In this document: positions 1-7,281 of the stretch, piece by piece
How the letters are laid out: every line of letters starts with the position of its first letter
Numbering within the stretch: the stretch's first letter is position 1
Assembly: GCA_937921035.1 (NCBI GenBank)
Contig: CALEUL010000047.1
Coordinates: 1 to 17,267 of the forward strand
Direction of reading: 5' to 3'
From: an uncultured Porphyromonadaceae bacterium
GTDB lineage: Bacteria; Bacteroidota; Bacteroidia; Bacteroidales; Muribaculaceae
DNA: 17,267 bases
Translations under genes and position numbers: made by a program
The notes under the pieces: generated by a model
Told to the model about the DNA's origin: nothing
Database searches by the model: none
What the model saw: the letters and a program-made list of their open reading frames with translations, nothing else

Positions 1-108
1 AGCGTTCGAGCCATGCTTTATCGCGTTATCCGAGTTTTATCGGACAGCAATAAAATTTTATAACGACTAATTTCCGGCCCGATATTTTTACAATACACAA
101 TAATTTAT

Positions 109-116
109 TAATTTTG
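109..116 (+). promoter_or_regulatory. Putative Bacteroidetes-type -7 promoter box
   Basis: The bases TAATTTTG match the TAnnTTTG -7 consensus used by the primary sigma factor of Bacteroidetes. Only a weak T-run at 85-89 lies where the -33 TTTG element is expected. Transcription would begin at about 121-124, just before the ATG at 126, leaving almost no leader. The rest of 1-125 has no gene I can support. It contains a small inverted repeat (TCCGA 29-33, TCGGA 40-44) that may belong to the end of an upstream transcript. The region is AT-rich, so a chance match is possible. Confidence 0.45.
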
Positions 117-125
117 CAATCCGTT

Positions 126-1592
126 ATGAAATACGGCTTTGACAACGAGAAATATCTCAAAATCCAGTCCGAACACATCAGGGCACGCATCGCCCAGTTC
201 GGCAACAAACTTTACCTCGAATTAGGAGGAAAACTCTTCGACGACCATCACGCCAGCCGCGTTCTTCCGGGTTTCCAGCCGGACAGCAAACTGCGGATGC
301 TGAGCCAGCTCAGCGACCAGGCTGAAATCGTTATCGTAATCAGCGCACTCGACATCGAACGCAACAAAATCCGCAACGACCTCGGCATAACCTACGACAT
401 GGACGTGCTGCGTCTGCGCGAGGAATTCATGAAACGCGGGTTCCTGGTAGGCTCGGTGGTGATAACGCACTACAACGGCCAGAGCAGCGCCGACGCCTTC
501 CGCCAGAAACTGGAGCGCCTCGGAATAACCACCTACTATCATTACACTATCGAGGGATATCCCACAAATGTAGACCTTATCGACTCCGACGAAGGCTTCG
601 GCAAGAACGACTACGTGCAGACATCCCGCCCGCTGGTAATAGTTACGGCACCGGGCCCCGGCAGCGGCAAAATGGCGGTTTGCCTGAGCCAGCTGTACAA
701 CGAGCACAAACGCGGAATAGAGGCCGGCTACGCCAAATTCGAAACCTTCCCGGTGTGGAGCCTGCCGCTGAAGCATCCTGTGAACATTGCATACGAAGCC
801 GCTACCGCCGACCTTAACGACGTAAACATGATTGACCCGTTCCACCTTGAGGCATATGGCAAGACGGCGATAAACTACAACCGCGACATCGAGATATTCC
901 CTGTGCTGAATGCGCTTTTCGAGGGCATATACGGGCACAATCCGTACAAATCGCCCACAGATATGGGCGTGAACATGGTAGGCTTCTGCATCAACGACGA
1001 CGAAGTGTGCTGCCGCGCGTCAAAGGACGAGATTATCCGTCGCTACTACACGGCTCTGAACCGTTTTGCGCAAGGCGAAAACAACGAGAGCGAGGTGAAC
1101 AAGATTTCCCTGCTGATGAAGCAGGCCAAGATAGACACTACGTACCGCCCCGCTATTCAGGCAGCGCGCAGCCGCGCCGAAAAGAGCGGTGTACCCTGCT
1201 CTGCCATCCAGCTCTCCGACGGCACCATTATCACCGCAGAGACGAGCGAGCTGCTCGGCACAAGCGCAGCCCTAATCCTGAATTCTATCAAACATCTTGC
1301 CGGCATCGACCATTCCGTGAAGCTGATACCGCAGCACATGATAGAGCCGATACAGTACACCAAGATAAATTACCTGCGCAGCCGCAACCCGCGTCTGCAC
1401 ACCGATGAAGTGCTTGTGGCGCTGTCGGTACTCAGCACCGAGGACGAGAACTGCCGGCGCGCTCTCGGTAAACTTCCCGAACTCTACGGCTGCCAGATGC
1501 ACTCTACCGTTATGCTCGGCGAGGTAGACCGCAAGATATTCAACAAACTCGGCGTTGGCTTCACCTGCGACCCGGCCAAAAAGCGCCGCTGA
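126..1592 (+). CDS. DUF1846 / UPF0371 family protein, function unknown
   Basis: This 488-residue protein matches the DUF1846 (UPF0371) family over its full length. It begins MKYGFDNEKYLKIQSEHI and has the family segment GGKLFDDHHASRVLPGF near residues 38-54. Several Rossmann-like beta-strand/glycine segments follow, including VIVISALDIERNK and a GPGSGKM motif at residues 177-183. That motif resembles a P-loop but lacks the Ser/Thr after Lys and is not a strict Walker A. The reaction is not established for the family as far as I know, so none is assigned. The ATG at 126 is preferred over an in-frame TTG at 114 because homologues start with MK(I/Y)GFD and because the TTG lies inside the promoter-like box. 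No Shine-Dalgarno sequence is visible. The gene is monocistronic and convergent with the ribosomal cluster. No signal peptide or membrane segment is seen, so it is probably cytoplasmic. Confidence 0.9.
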   Translation: MKYGFDNEKYLKIQSEHIRARIAQFGNKLYLELGGKLFDDHHASRVLPGFQPDSKLRMLSQLSDQAEIVIVISALDIERNKIRNDLGITYDMDVLRLREEFMKRGFLVGSVVITHYNGQSSADAFRQKLERLGITTYYHYTIEGYPTNVDLIDSDEGFGKNDYVQTSRPLVIVTAPGPGSGKMAVCLSQLYNEHKRGIEAGYAKFETFPVWSLPLKHPVNIAYEAATADLNDVNMIDPFHLEAYGKTAINYNRDIEIFPVLNALFEGIYGHNPYKSPTDMGVNMVGFCINDDEVCCRASKDEIIRRYYTALNRFAQGENNESEVNKISLLMKQAKIDTTYRPAIQAARSRAEKSGVPCSAIQLSDGTIITAETSELLGTSAALILNSIKHLAGIDHSVKLIPQHMIEPIQYTKINYLRSRNPRLHTDEVLVALSVLSTEDENCRRALGKLPELYGCQMHSTVMLGEVDRKIFNKLGVGFTCDPAKKRR

Positions 1593-1623
1593 ATCCGCAA
1601 CGAAAATATCCCATATATACAGC

Positions 1624-1650
1624 AAGAGAGGGCGCGTGGCGCCCTCTCTT
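1624..1650. terminator. Bidirectional hairpin terminator between convergent genes
   Basis: A perfect 12-bp inverted repeat (AAGAGAGGGCGC, loop GTG, GCGCCCTCTCTT) lies between the DUF1846 stop at 1592 and the rplQ stop at 1671. The stem is GC-rich at its tip and ends in A/T at its base. It is symmetric, so it can serve transcripts arriving from either side. Flanking ATATA-type bases could extend it imperfectly. There is no long T tract on either strand, so it departs from the textbook intrinsic form. Confidence 0.8.
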
Positions 1651-1670
1651 GATATATGCTCCGGTCTGGA

Positions 1671-2153
1671 TTATTCTGCTGCGGGTGCTTCGGTTGCAGG
1701 AGCCTCGGCTGCAGGAGCTTCGGCAGCGGGAGCGGCCGATTTGCGGCGGCTGCGGCGAGTCTTGCTCTTGGGAGCAGCTTCCTTCAGCATTGCCTCGTTG
1801 TAGTCAACGAGTTCGATGAAGCATGTCTGGGCGTTGTCGCCGAGACGGTTTCCGGTTTTGAGGATACGTGTGTAACCGCCGGGGCGGTTTGCAATCTTTT
1901 CGGCTATTTCCTGGAAGAGAACCTTAACGGCGTCCTTGCTCTGGAGGTGGCTGAACACGAGACGGCGGTTTGCCATAGAATCTTCTTTAGCGCGGTTGAT
2001 CAGAGGCTCGGCATAAACGCGGAGAGCCTTAGCCTTAGCCAGCGTTGTGAAGATACGCTTGTGCAGGATAAGCGAGATTGTCATATTAGCCAGAAGGCTG
2101 TCGCGGTGAGCTTTCTTACGGCTAAGGTGATTGAATTTTTTATTGTGTCGCAT
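1671..2153 (-). CDS. rplQ: 50S ribosomal protein L17
   Basis: L17 is a large-subunit protein near the peptide exit tunnel. The 160-residue product starts with the family signature MRHNKKFNHLSRKKAHRDSL and carries the conserved core to about residue 125 (GGYTRILKTGNRLGDNAQ is clear). The core is followed by a basic stretch (KSKTRRSRRKS) and an Ala/Pro/Glu tail of about four imperfect APAAE-like repeats. E. coli L17 is about 127 residues, so this tail is an extension of roughly 30 residues. It is the last gene of the cluster, 5 bases after rpoA, and the hairpin at 1624-1650 follows it. Confidence 0.97.
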   Translation of the reverse strand: MRHNKKFNHLSRKKAHRDSLLANMTISLILHKRIFTTLAKAKALRVYAEPLINRAKEDSMANRRLVFSHLQSKDAVKVLFQEIAEKIANRPGGYTRILKTGNRLGDNAQTCFIELVDYNEAMLKEAAPKSKTRRSRRKSAAPAAEAPAAEAPATEAPAAE

Positions 2154-2158
2154 CGAAG

Positions 2159-3151
2159 TTATTCTTTATCGAGTTTGTACTTAGAGATGTCCATGCCGAA
2201 GGAGAGGTTGAGGCTTGTGAGCAGGCTCTCGAGTTCGACCAGGGACTTTTTACCGAAGTTGCGGAACTTGAGAAGATCTGTTTTGTTGAACACAACCAGT
2301 TCTGCAAGAGTCTCAACTTCTGCGCTCTTGAGGCAGTTTAATGCGCGGACAGACAGCTGCATGTCTACCAGCTTCGATTTAAGAAGCTGACGCATGTGGA
2401 GTACTTCTTCATCGAATTCCTCGCCTGGATCGGTTTCGGTAGTCTCGAGGGTAATCTTCTCGTCGGAGAAGAGCATGAAGTGATAAATGAGGATTTTAGC
2501 AGCCTCTTTCACAGCATCCTTCGGGAGAATGGAACCGTTGGTGGTGATTTCGAGAGTGAGTTTGTCGTAGTCGGTTTTCTGGTCTACGCGGTAGTTTTCG
2601 ACGGTGTATTTGACGTTCTTGATGGGCGTATAGATAGAGTCGATTGCGATGGTGTTGATGTCGTCCTGAGGGGTAACATTCTCCTCGGCGGGGACCCATC
2701 CGCGGCCCTTGTTGATAGTCAGTACGATAGTGAAACTTGCGTCGGGATCCAAATGACAAATCACCAGTTCGGGGTTCATAACCTCGAAGCCCGCGAGGGC
2801 AGTGGCGATGTCGCCGGCCGTGAACACTTCTTTGCCCGAAACATTGATGGTGGCACGCTCGTTTTCGGTGTCCTCCGTCTTCTGTTTCAGGTCAACCTGC
2901 TTAAGATTGAGTATGATGTTTGTAACATCCTCCTTTACGCCGGGCACGGCATCAAATTCGCTTTTCACCCCGTCGATTTTGATCGACGAAATCGCATAGC
3001 CTTCGAGAGAAGACAGGAGTACGCGACGGAGGGCGTTTCCGACAGTGATGCCATAGCCAGGTTCCAAAGGTTTGAATTCAAACTTGCCGTAGAAGTTGGA
3101 TGCTTCCACCATTACAACCTCTTCAGGTTTCTGGAATGCTAATATAGCCAT
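2159..3151 (-). CDS. rpoA: DNA-directed RNA polymerase subunit alpha
   Basis: The 330-residue protein is full length. The N-terminal domain, which dimerises and scaffolds beta and beta', is shown by FEFKPLEPGYGITVGNALRR and VLLSSLEGYAISSIKIDG at residues 27-62. An acidic linker (ETTETDPGEEFDEE) leads to the C-terminal domain at about residues 260-320. There, LSVRALNCLKSAEVETLAEL and LLKFRNFGKKSLVELE form the helix-hairpin-helix fold that contacts DNA and regulators. It lies between rpsD (19 bases upstream) and rplQ (5 bases downstream), as in other alpha operons, so polymerase supply is tied to ribosome synthesis. Confidence 0.98.
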   Translation of the reverse strand: MAILAFQKPEEVVMVEASNFYGKFEFKPLEPGYGITVGNALRRVLLSSLEGYAISSIKIDGVKSEFDAVPGVKEDVTNIILNLKQVDLKQKTEDTENERATINVSGKEVFTAGDIATALAGFEVMNPELVICHLDPDASFTIVLTINKGRGWVPAEENVTPQDDINTIAIDSIYTPIKNVKYTVENYRVDQKTDYDKLTLEITTNGSILPKDAVKEAAKILIYHFMLFSDEKITLETTETDPGEEFDEEVLHMRQLLKSKLVDMQLSVRALNCLKSAEVETLAELVVFNKTDLLKFRNFGKKSLVELESLLTSLNLSFGMDISKYKLDKE

Positions 3152-3170
3152 GTATCTTTAATTAAACGGG

Positions 3171-3779
3171 TTAGTTCTTGGAGTAGAGCTCGACGATAAG
3201 CTGCTCCTTGATGTTCTCGGGGATGTCTTCACGTGCGGGTACGTGGAGGAACTTGCCGCTCTTGGAGGCTTCGTCCCATTCGATCCAGGGGTACTTGCTG
3301 TGGTTGAATCCTGCGAGAGCATCGGCAACGACTTCCAGCGACTTGCTGCGTTCGCGTACGCCGATTACATCGCCGGGTTTAACGGCATAGGATGGGATGT
3401 TAACCACCTGTCCGTTAACAACGATGTGGCGGTGCAGAACAAGCTGGCGTGCTGCTGCTCGAGTGGGTGCGATACCCAGACGGAACACTACGTTGTCCAG
3501 ACGGCCTTCGAGAAGCTGGAGAAGAATCGCACCGGTGATACCTTTGAGGCTCGATGCTTTCTTGAAGAGGTTGCGGAACTGACGTTCGAGGACGCCGTAT
3601 GTGTATTTGGCTTTCTGTTTTTCGCGAAGCTGAACGCCGTATTCAGAAGTTTTGCCGCGACGGTTGGCGCCGTGCTGGCCCGGCGGGAAGTTGCGACGGG
3701 CGAGAACTTTGTCTTCGCCGAAGATGGGTTCGCCGAATTTGCGGGCTATTTTGGTCTTGGGACCTGTGTATCTTGCCAT
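3171..3779 (-). CDS. rpsD: 30S ribosomal protein S4
   Basis: S4 is a primary 16S rRNA binder that nucleates 30S assembly and, in several bacteria, represses its own operon by binding mRNA. The 202-residue protein begins MARYTGPKTKIARKFGEPIF and contains RRNFPPGQHGANRRGK. The S4 RNA-binding domain at about residues 92-155 shows RLDNVVFRLGIAPTRAAARQ and HRHIVVNGQVVNIPS. The N-terminal region has no cysteines, so this is the zinc-free form. An unusually long 192-base spacer separates it from rpsK upstream, which makes an S4-responsive or other leader plausible (see that entry). Bases before the ATG are A/T-rich with no Shine-Dalgarno motif. Confidence 0.98.
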   Translation of the reverse strand: MARYTGPKTKIARKFGEPIFGEDKVLARRNFPPGQHGANRRGKTSEYGVQLREKQKAKYTYGVLERQFRNLFKKASSLKGITGAILLQLLEGRLDNVVFRLGIAPTRAAARQLVLHRHIVVNGQVVNIPSYAVKPGDVIGVRERSKSLEVVADALAGFNHSKYPWIEWDEASKSGKFLHVPAREDIPENIKEQLIVELYSKN

Positions 3780-3971
3780 TTTAGAATAATCAGTTTAACG
3801 GGTTTCTCCGGATGTCCGCCATTGCGCAGCCGCGACCATAGAGAGGTGATTGAATGTATGGTCTTTCGCCCCGGCAGACGGGAAAACCGTGTGTTGATGT
3901 AGTTGTGTGTTTACTAAAAGCGAAAGTGAGCGCGGCGCCGCACAGGGGCCGCGTCTGTTTCGGAGGGTGTG
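3780..3971 (-). promoter_or_regulatory. Structured 192-base spacer between rpsK and rpsD
   Basis: This is the longest gap inside the cluster. In plus-strand coordinates it holds three inverted repeats: CGCGGC 3931-3936 with GCCGCG 3948-3953; CCCG 3870-3873 with CGGG 3879-3882; and GACCATA 3834-3840 with TATGGTC 3857-3863. No TAnnTTTG box is seen on the minus strand. The single open frame across it (TTG start at 4002, ending at 3790) resembles nothing I know and overlaps rpsK. An untranslated leader with regulatory folding, perhaps bound by S4, is an inference from its position and structure. It could also be an attenuator or processing site. Confidence 0.4.
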
Positions 3972-4361
3972 TTATACGCGGCGCCTCTTTGGAGGACGGC
4001 AACCGTTGTGGGGCAGGGGTGTAACGTCGATAATCTCGGTTACCTTAATGCCGGCGCCGTCGACAAAGCGAACGGCGGCCTCACGGCCGTTGCCCGGGCC
4101 CTTGAGATAGGCCTTAACTTTGCGCAGACCCAGGTCGTACGCAACCTTTGCGCAATCCTGAGCAGCCATCTGGGCGGCGTACGGAGTATTCTTCTTGGAA
4201 CCGCGGAAGCCCATCTTGCCGGCGCTGGACCAGCTGATGATCTGACCTTCGCTGTTTGCTAAGCAGACAATGATATTGTTGAACGAGGAATGTACGTGAA
4301 GCTGGCCTTCTGCGCCAACCTTGACGTTACGTTTCTTAGCTGCGACTGTTTTCTTTGCCAT
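3972..4361 (-). CDS. rpsK: 30S ribosomal protein S11
   Basis: S11 sits in the 30S platform beside S18 and S21, near the mRNA exit. The 129-residue product is full length. It shows HVHSSFNNIIVCLANSEGQI, SSAGKMGFRGSKKNTPYAAQ, the loop LKGPGNGREAAVR and the invariant end PHNGCRPPKRRRV. The N-terminus is lysine-rich (MAKKTVAAKKRNVKV), as is usual. It follows rpsM by 9 bases, and the 192-base spacer before rpsD comes directly after it. Confidence 0.98.
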   Translation of the reverse strand: MAKKTVAAKKRNVKVGAEGQLHVHSSFNNIIVCLANSEGQIISWSSAGKMGFRGSKKNTPYAAQMAAQDCAKVAYDLGLRKVKAYLKGPGNGREAAVRFVDGAGIKVTEIIDVTPLPHNGCRPPKRRRV

Positions 4362-4370
4362 GTCTGTATG

Positions 4371-4751
4371 TTATTTAGTTGCTTTCTTCTTGTTTGCAAC
4401 GGTTTTCTTACGGCCCTTGCGAGTGCGGGCGTTGTTCTTGGTGCTCTGGCCGCGAACGGGAAGGCCGTTGCGGTGACGGATGCCACGGTAGCAACCGATA
4501 TCCATGAGTCGTTTGATGTTCAGCTGGATTTCGCTGCGGAGGTCACCTTCGACCTTGTAATCGGAACCGATCACTTCGCGTACTTTGGCGGCTTCCACAT
4601 CGGTCCAGTCCTGTACTTTCTTGCTGGGGTCGATTTCAGCTTTGGCCAGGATGCTCTTGGCTGCGCTGCGGCCGATGCCGAAGATATAGGTCAAGGCGAT
4701 ATCACCTCTTTTGTTCTGGGGGAGGTCAACTCCCACTATACGTACTGCCAT
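4371..4751 (-). CDS. rpsM: 30S ribosomal protein S13
   Basis: S13 is a 30S head protein that contacts P-site tRNA and bridges to L5 of the 50S subunit. The 126-residue protein starts MAVRIVGVDLPQNKRGDIAL and has the helix-two-turn-helix segment YIFGIGRSAAKSILAKAEID. The conserved C-terminal part reads CYRGIRHRNGLPVRGQ and continues through TKNNARTRKGRKK into a lysine-rich tail that reaches the tRNA sites. The spacer to rpmJ upstream is 6 bases. Confidence 0.98.
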   Translation of the reverse strand: MAVRIVGVDLPQNKRGDIALTYIFGIGRSAAKSILAKAEIDPSKKVQDWTDVEAAKVREVIGSDYKVEGDLRSEIQLNIKRLMDIGCYRGIRHRNGLPVRGQSTKNNARTRKGRKKTVANKKKATK

Positions 4752-4757
4752 ATATTA

Positions 4758-4874
4758 TTATCCTTGACGTTGTTTGTATTTAGGGTTTTTCTTGTTGATG
4801 ACGTACAGACGTCCCTTGCGGCGGACAATCTTGCTGTCCGGAGTGCGTTTCTTCACAGATGCTCTTACTTTCAT
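4758..4874 (-). CDS. rpmJ: 50S ribosomal protein L36, cysteine-free form
   Basis: Reading from the ATG at 4874 down to TAA at 4758 gives a 38-residue basic protein that starts MKVRASVKKRTPDSKIVRR and ends NPKYKQRQG. This is the full length of L36, a small 23S rRNA-binding protein. The four residues that hold zinc in the classical form (three Cys and a His/Cys) are replaced; positions normally CxxC read TPDS. It is therefore a zinc-independent (C-minus) L36. It sits between infA (16 bases upstream) and rpsM (6 bases downstream), the standard position. Confidence 0.97.
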   Translation of the reverse strand: MKVRASVKKRTPDSKIVRRKGRLYVINKKNPKYKQRQG

Positions 4875-4890
4875 ATCTTTTAGTTTGTTT

Positions 4891-5109
4891 TTATTTATAG
4901 CGGAAAGCAATGCGGCCCTTGGAAAGGTCGTAGGGCGACATTTCCACGCGCACTTTGTCGCCGGGAAGAATCTTGATGTAGTGCATCCTCATCTTTCCGG
5001 AGATGTGAGCGGTAATTTCGTGTCCGTTCTCCAGTTCCACGCGGAACATGGCGTTGGATAGAGCTTCCACGATGGTGCCGTCCTGTTCTATTGCTGATTG
5101 TTTTGCCAT
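4891..5109 (-). CDS. infA: Translation initiation factor IF-1
   Basis: IF-1 occupies the 30S A site during initiation and supports IF-2 and IF-3. The 72-residue product is the normal length and is one OB-fold (S1-like) domain. Diagnostic segments are GTIVEALSNAMFRVELENGH, AHISGKMRMHYIKILPGDKV and VEMSPYDLSKGRIAFRYK. The start MAKQSAIEQDG agrees with Bacteroidetes homologues. It is 6 bases after map and 16 bases before rpmJ, consistent with co-translation in one transcript. Confidence 0.98.
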   Translation of the reverse strand: MAKQSAIEQDGTIVEALSNAMFRVELENGHEITAHISGKMRMHYIKILPGDKVRVEMSPYDLSKGRIAFRYK

Positions 5110-5115
5110 AGATGT

Positions 5116-5898
5116 CTAAATAAATTTATCCGGTATTGCTTGCTGGATGTAATCGAAGGTTGTGAGAATTTGGATTTTGTCGTCCACCATTGCCAGGGTG
5201 TGCTCGTAATGGGCGGAAGGCTTGCCGTCGCGTGTGCGGCATTCCCAGCCGTCGGAACCGATAACGATGTTTCGGCTGCCCATGTTCACCATCGGCTCTA
5301 TGCATATGCACATGCCGTTCTGCAGGCGCGGGCCTATTCCGCGGCGTCCGTAGTTTGGTACCTCGGGGGCTTCGTGCATGCGACGTCCGATGCCGTGGCC
5401 TGTCATTTCGCGTACGAGAGAATAGTTGCGGTGCTCGCAGTATGTCTGTATCGCGTTGGAGATATCTCCTATGCGGGCGCCAATTCTGGCAGCCTCGATG
5501 CCGACATAGAGCGCTTCCTTGGTGGTGCGGAGAAGCTTCATTTTATCTTCGGACACGTTGCCTACCGCGAACGTATAGCAGCTGTCGCCCATGAAACCGT
5601 CCTTTTCGACTACAGTGTCGATGCCGACGATGTCGCCGTCCTGAAGGACGCGGTCCGAGGGGAAACCGTGAACGACGGTGTCGTTCACTTCTATGCAAAG
5701 CGTTCCGGGAAAGCCTTCGTATCCGAGGCAGGCGGGCTTGCCACCATTGTCAAGGATGAACTCCCTGGCAATGGTGTCGAGCTTGCGTGTGGTAACTCCC
5801 GGCTCTATCCAGCGCGCCACTTCGCCGAGTACCCGGCTAACCAGGTCCGACGACGAGCGCATTGTCTCGATTTCTTCCGGTGTTTTCAGATAAATCAT
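5116..5898 (-). CDS. map: Methionine aminopeptidase, type I
   Basis: This cytosolic metalloenzyme removes the initiator methionine from new proteins. The 260-residue sequence is a complete pita-bread fold enzyme. All five metal ligands can be placed: D94 (in VGIDTVVEKDG), D105 (MGDSCYTF), H168 (TGHGIGRRMHE), E201 (CICIEPMV) and E232 (SAHYEHT). The substrate-proximal His is H77 (NDTVVHGFPS). The N-terminal zinc-finger extension of some type I enzymes is absent. It lies directly after secY with no adk between them, and 6 bases before infA. Confidence 0.97.
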   Translation of the reverse strand: MIYLKTPEEIETMRSSSDLVSRVLGEVARWIEPGVTTRKLDTIAREFILDNGGKPACLGYEGFPGTLCIEVNDTVVHGFPSDRVLQDGDIVGIDTVVEKDGFMGDSCYTFAVGNVSEDKMKLLRTTKEALYVGIEAARIGARIGDISNAIQTYCEHRNYSLVREMTGHGIGRRMHEAPEVPNYGRRGIGPRLQNGMCICIEPMVNMGSRNIVIGSDGWECRTRDGKPSAHYEHTLAMVDDKIQILTTFDYIQQAIPDKFI

Positions 5899-5929
5899 TT
5901 AATCGAATTTTGCTTGGCTTTCTGTTGCA

Positions 5930-7279
5930 TCAATAGGCCTGACCGGTTGTGCGGCCCTTGATCTTGCCTTCTTTCATCAGACCGTCGTAGTGGTGCATCA
6001 TCAGGTGCGACTCAATCTGCTGGAGGGTATCCAGCACTACGCCTACCATAATCAGCAGCGAAGTGCCGCCGAAGAACTGGGCGAAGTTCTGGCTGATGCC
6101 GAAGAAACGGGCAAAAGCGGGAAGGATTGCCACAATTGCGAGGAAGAATGATCCGGGCAGTGTGATGCGCGACATAATGGTGTCGAGGTACTCGGCGGTC
6201 TTCTTGCCGGGTTTCACGCCGGGGATGAAGCCGTTGTTGCGTTTCATGTCTTCTGCCATCTGGGTGGGACGCACTGTGATGGCGGTGTAGAAGTATGTGA
6301 ACGCTACGATGAGCCAGAAGAAGATAAAGTTGTACCAGAAGCCGTTGATATCGGTGAAGGCACGCAGGAAGCCGCTCTCGCCGCCGCGGAAGCCGGCAAG
6401 TGTCATCGGGATGAACATGATGGCCTGAGCGAAGATGATGGGCATTACGCCTGCAGCATTCACTTTCAGAGGGATGTACTGGCGTGCGCCTCCGTACTGG
6501 CGGTTGCCGACGATGCGCTTTGCATACTGCACGGGGACTTTGCGGGTACCCTGTACGAGAAGTACGGCGCCGACGGTAACGGCGAAGAGAAGCACGATTT
6601 CAACAATGAACATCACCAGACCGCCCTGGCTGCCGCTGGCACCCGGGAGACGGCTGACGAATTCATAGTAAAGAGCTCCCGGGAGACGGGCAATGATACC
6701 TACAAGAATGATGAAGGAGATACCATTGCCTATGCCGCGGTCTGTGATACGCTCGCCCAGCCACATGATGAACATTGCACCTGCGGTGAGGATGATTGTA
6801 AGATATACCGTGGTCCAGAAGCCGAAGGAGAGAGCGGTGCCGTTTGCGGCGCCGTTAACCTGCACCTGCAGGTTTACAAGGTATGCGGGAGCCTGCAGGA
6901 AGAGAATCAGCACGGTAAGGTAACGCGTGTACTGGTTCAGTTTCTGCCGGCCGCTCTCGCCTTCGCGCTGCATCTTCTGGAACGAAGGAAGAATCATGCC
7001 GCAGAGCTGGATCACGATGGATGCCGTGATGTAGGGCATGATACCCAGAGCGAAGATGGAGGCCTGCGAGAAAGCGCCGCCGGAGAACATATCGAGAAGC
7101 TGCATCAGACCGCTCTTGTTGGTGAAGTTAGCAAGGGCGTCGATGTCAGAAGGAGAGATACCCGGAAGCACTACATAACAGCCCACACGGTAAATGAATA
7201 CCAGCAGGAGTGTTATGAGAAGGCGCTTGCGGAGCTCCTCGATAGTCCAGATATTTTTAAGGGTTTCGATAAATCTCAT
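5930..7279 (-). CDS. secY: Protein translocase subunit SecY
   Basis: SecY forms the protein-conducting channel of the inner-membrane Sec translocon with SecE and SecG. The 449-residue protein has about ten hydrophobic segments. The N-terminus MRFIETLKNIWTIEELRKR precedes TM1. The plug and TM2 region is DMFSGGAFSQASIFALGIMP followed by YITASIVIQL. The cytoplasmic loops carry KVPVQYAKR and, before TM9, MKRNNGFIPGVKPGKKT, which faces SecA or the ribosome. The hydrophilic tail ends KIKGRTTGQAY. It follows rplO by 2 bases, so translation is likely coupled. Confidence 0.98.
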   Translation of the reverse strand: MRFIETLKNIWTIEELRKRLLITLLLVFIYRVGCYVVLPGISPSDIDALANFTNKSGLMQLLDMFSGGAFSQASIFALGIMPYITASIVIQLCGMILPSFQKMQREGESGRQKLNQYTRYLTVLILFLQAPAYLVNLQVQVNGAANGTALSFGFWTTVYLTIILTAGAMFIMWLGERITDRGIGNGISFIILVGIIARLPGALYYEFVSRLPGASGSQGGLVMFIVEIVLLFAVTVGAVLLVQGTRKVPVQYAKRIVGNRQYGGARQYIPLKVNAAGVMPIIFAQAIMFIPMTLAGFRGGESGFLRAFTDINGFWYNFIFFWLIVAFTYFYTAITVRPTQMAEDMKRNNGFIPGVKPGKKTAEYLDTIMSRITLPGSFFLAIVAILPAFARFFGISQNFAQFFGGTSLLIMVGVVLDTLQQIESHLMMHHYDGLMKEGKIKGRTTGQAY

Positions 7280-7281
7280 GA

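Noticed and set aside
1..125. Partial upstream gene or tRNA at the left edge
   Set aside because: No frame with recognisable sequence and no cloverleaf could be found; only a 5-bp inverted repeat and AT-rich DNA are present.
222..938. 238-residue open frame on the minus strand
   Set aside because: It is antisense to the DUF1846 gene, resembles no family I know, and arises because the real gene avoids certain codons in that frame.
3790..4002. 70-residue open frame spanning the rpsK-rpsD spacer on the minus strand
   Set aside because: It begins with TTG inside rpsK and has a Pro/Cys/Arg-rich composition without any recognisable motif. The spacer is better read as untranslated RNA, though a leader peptide is not fully excluded.
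4891..5898. Missing adk between secY and map as a deletion
   Set aside because: The adk gene is absent from this position in many Bacteroidetes, and the 31-base secY-map spacer shows no remnant.
5098..5961. 287-residue plus-strand open frame
   Set aside because: It is antisense to map, whose five metal ligands and full length are clear.
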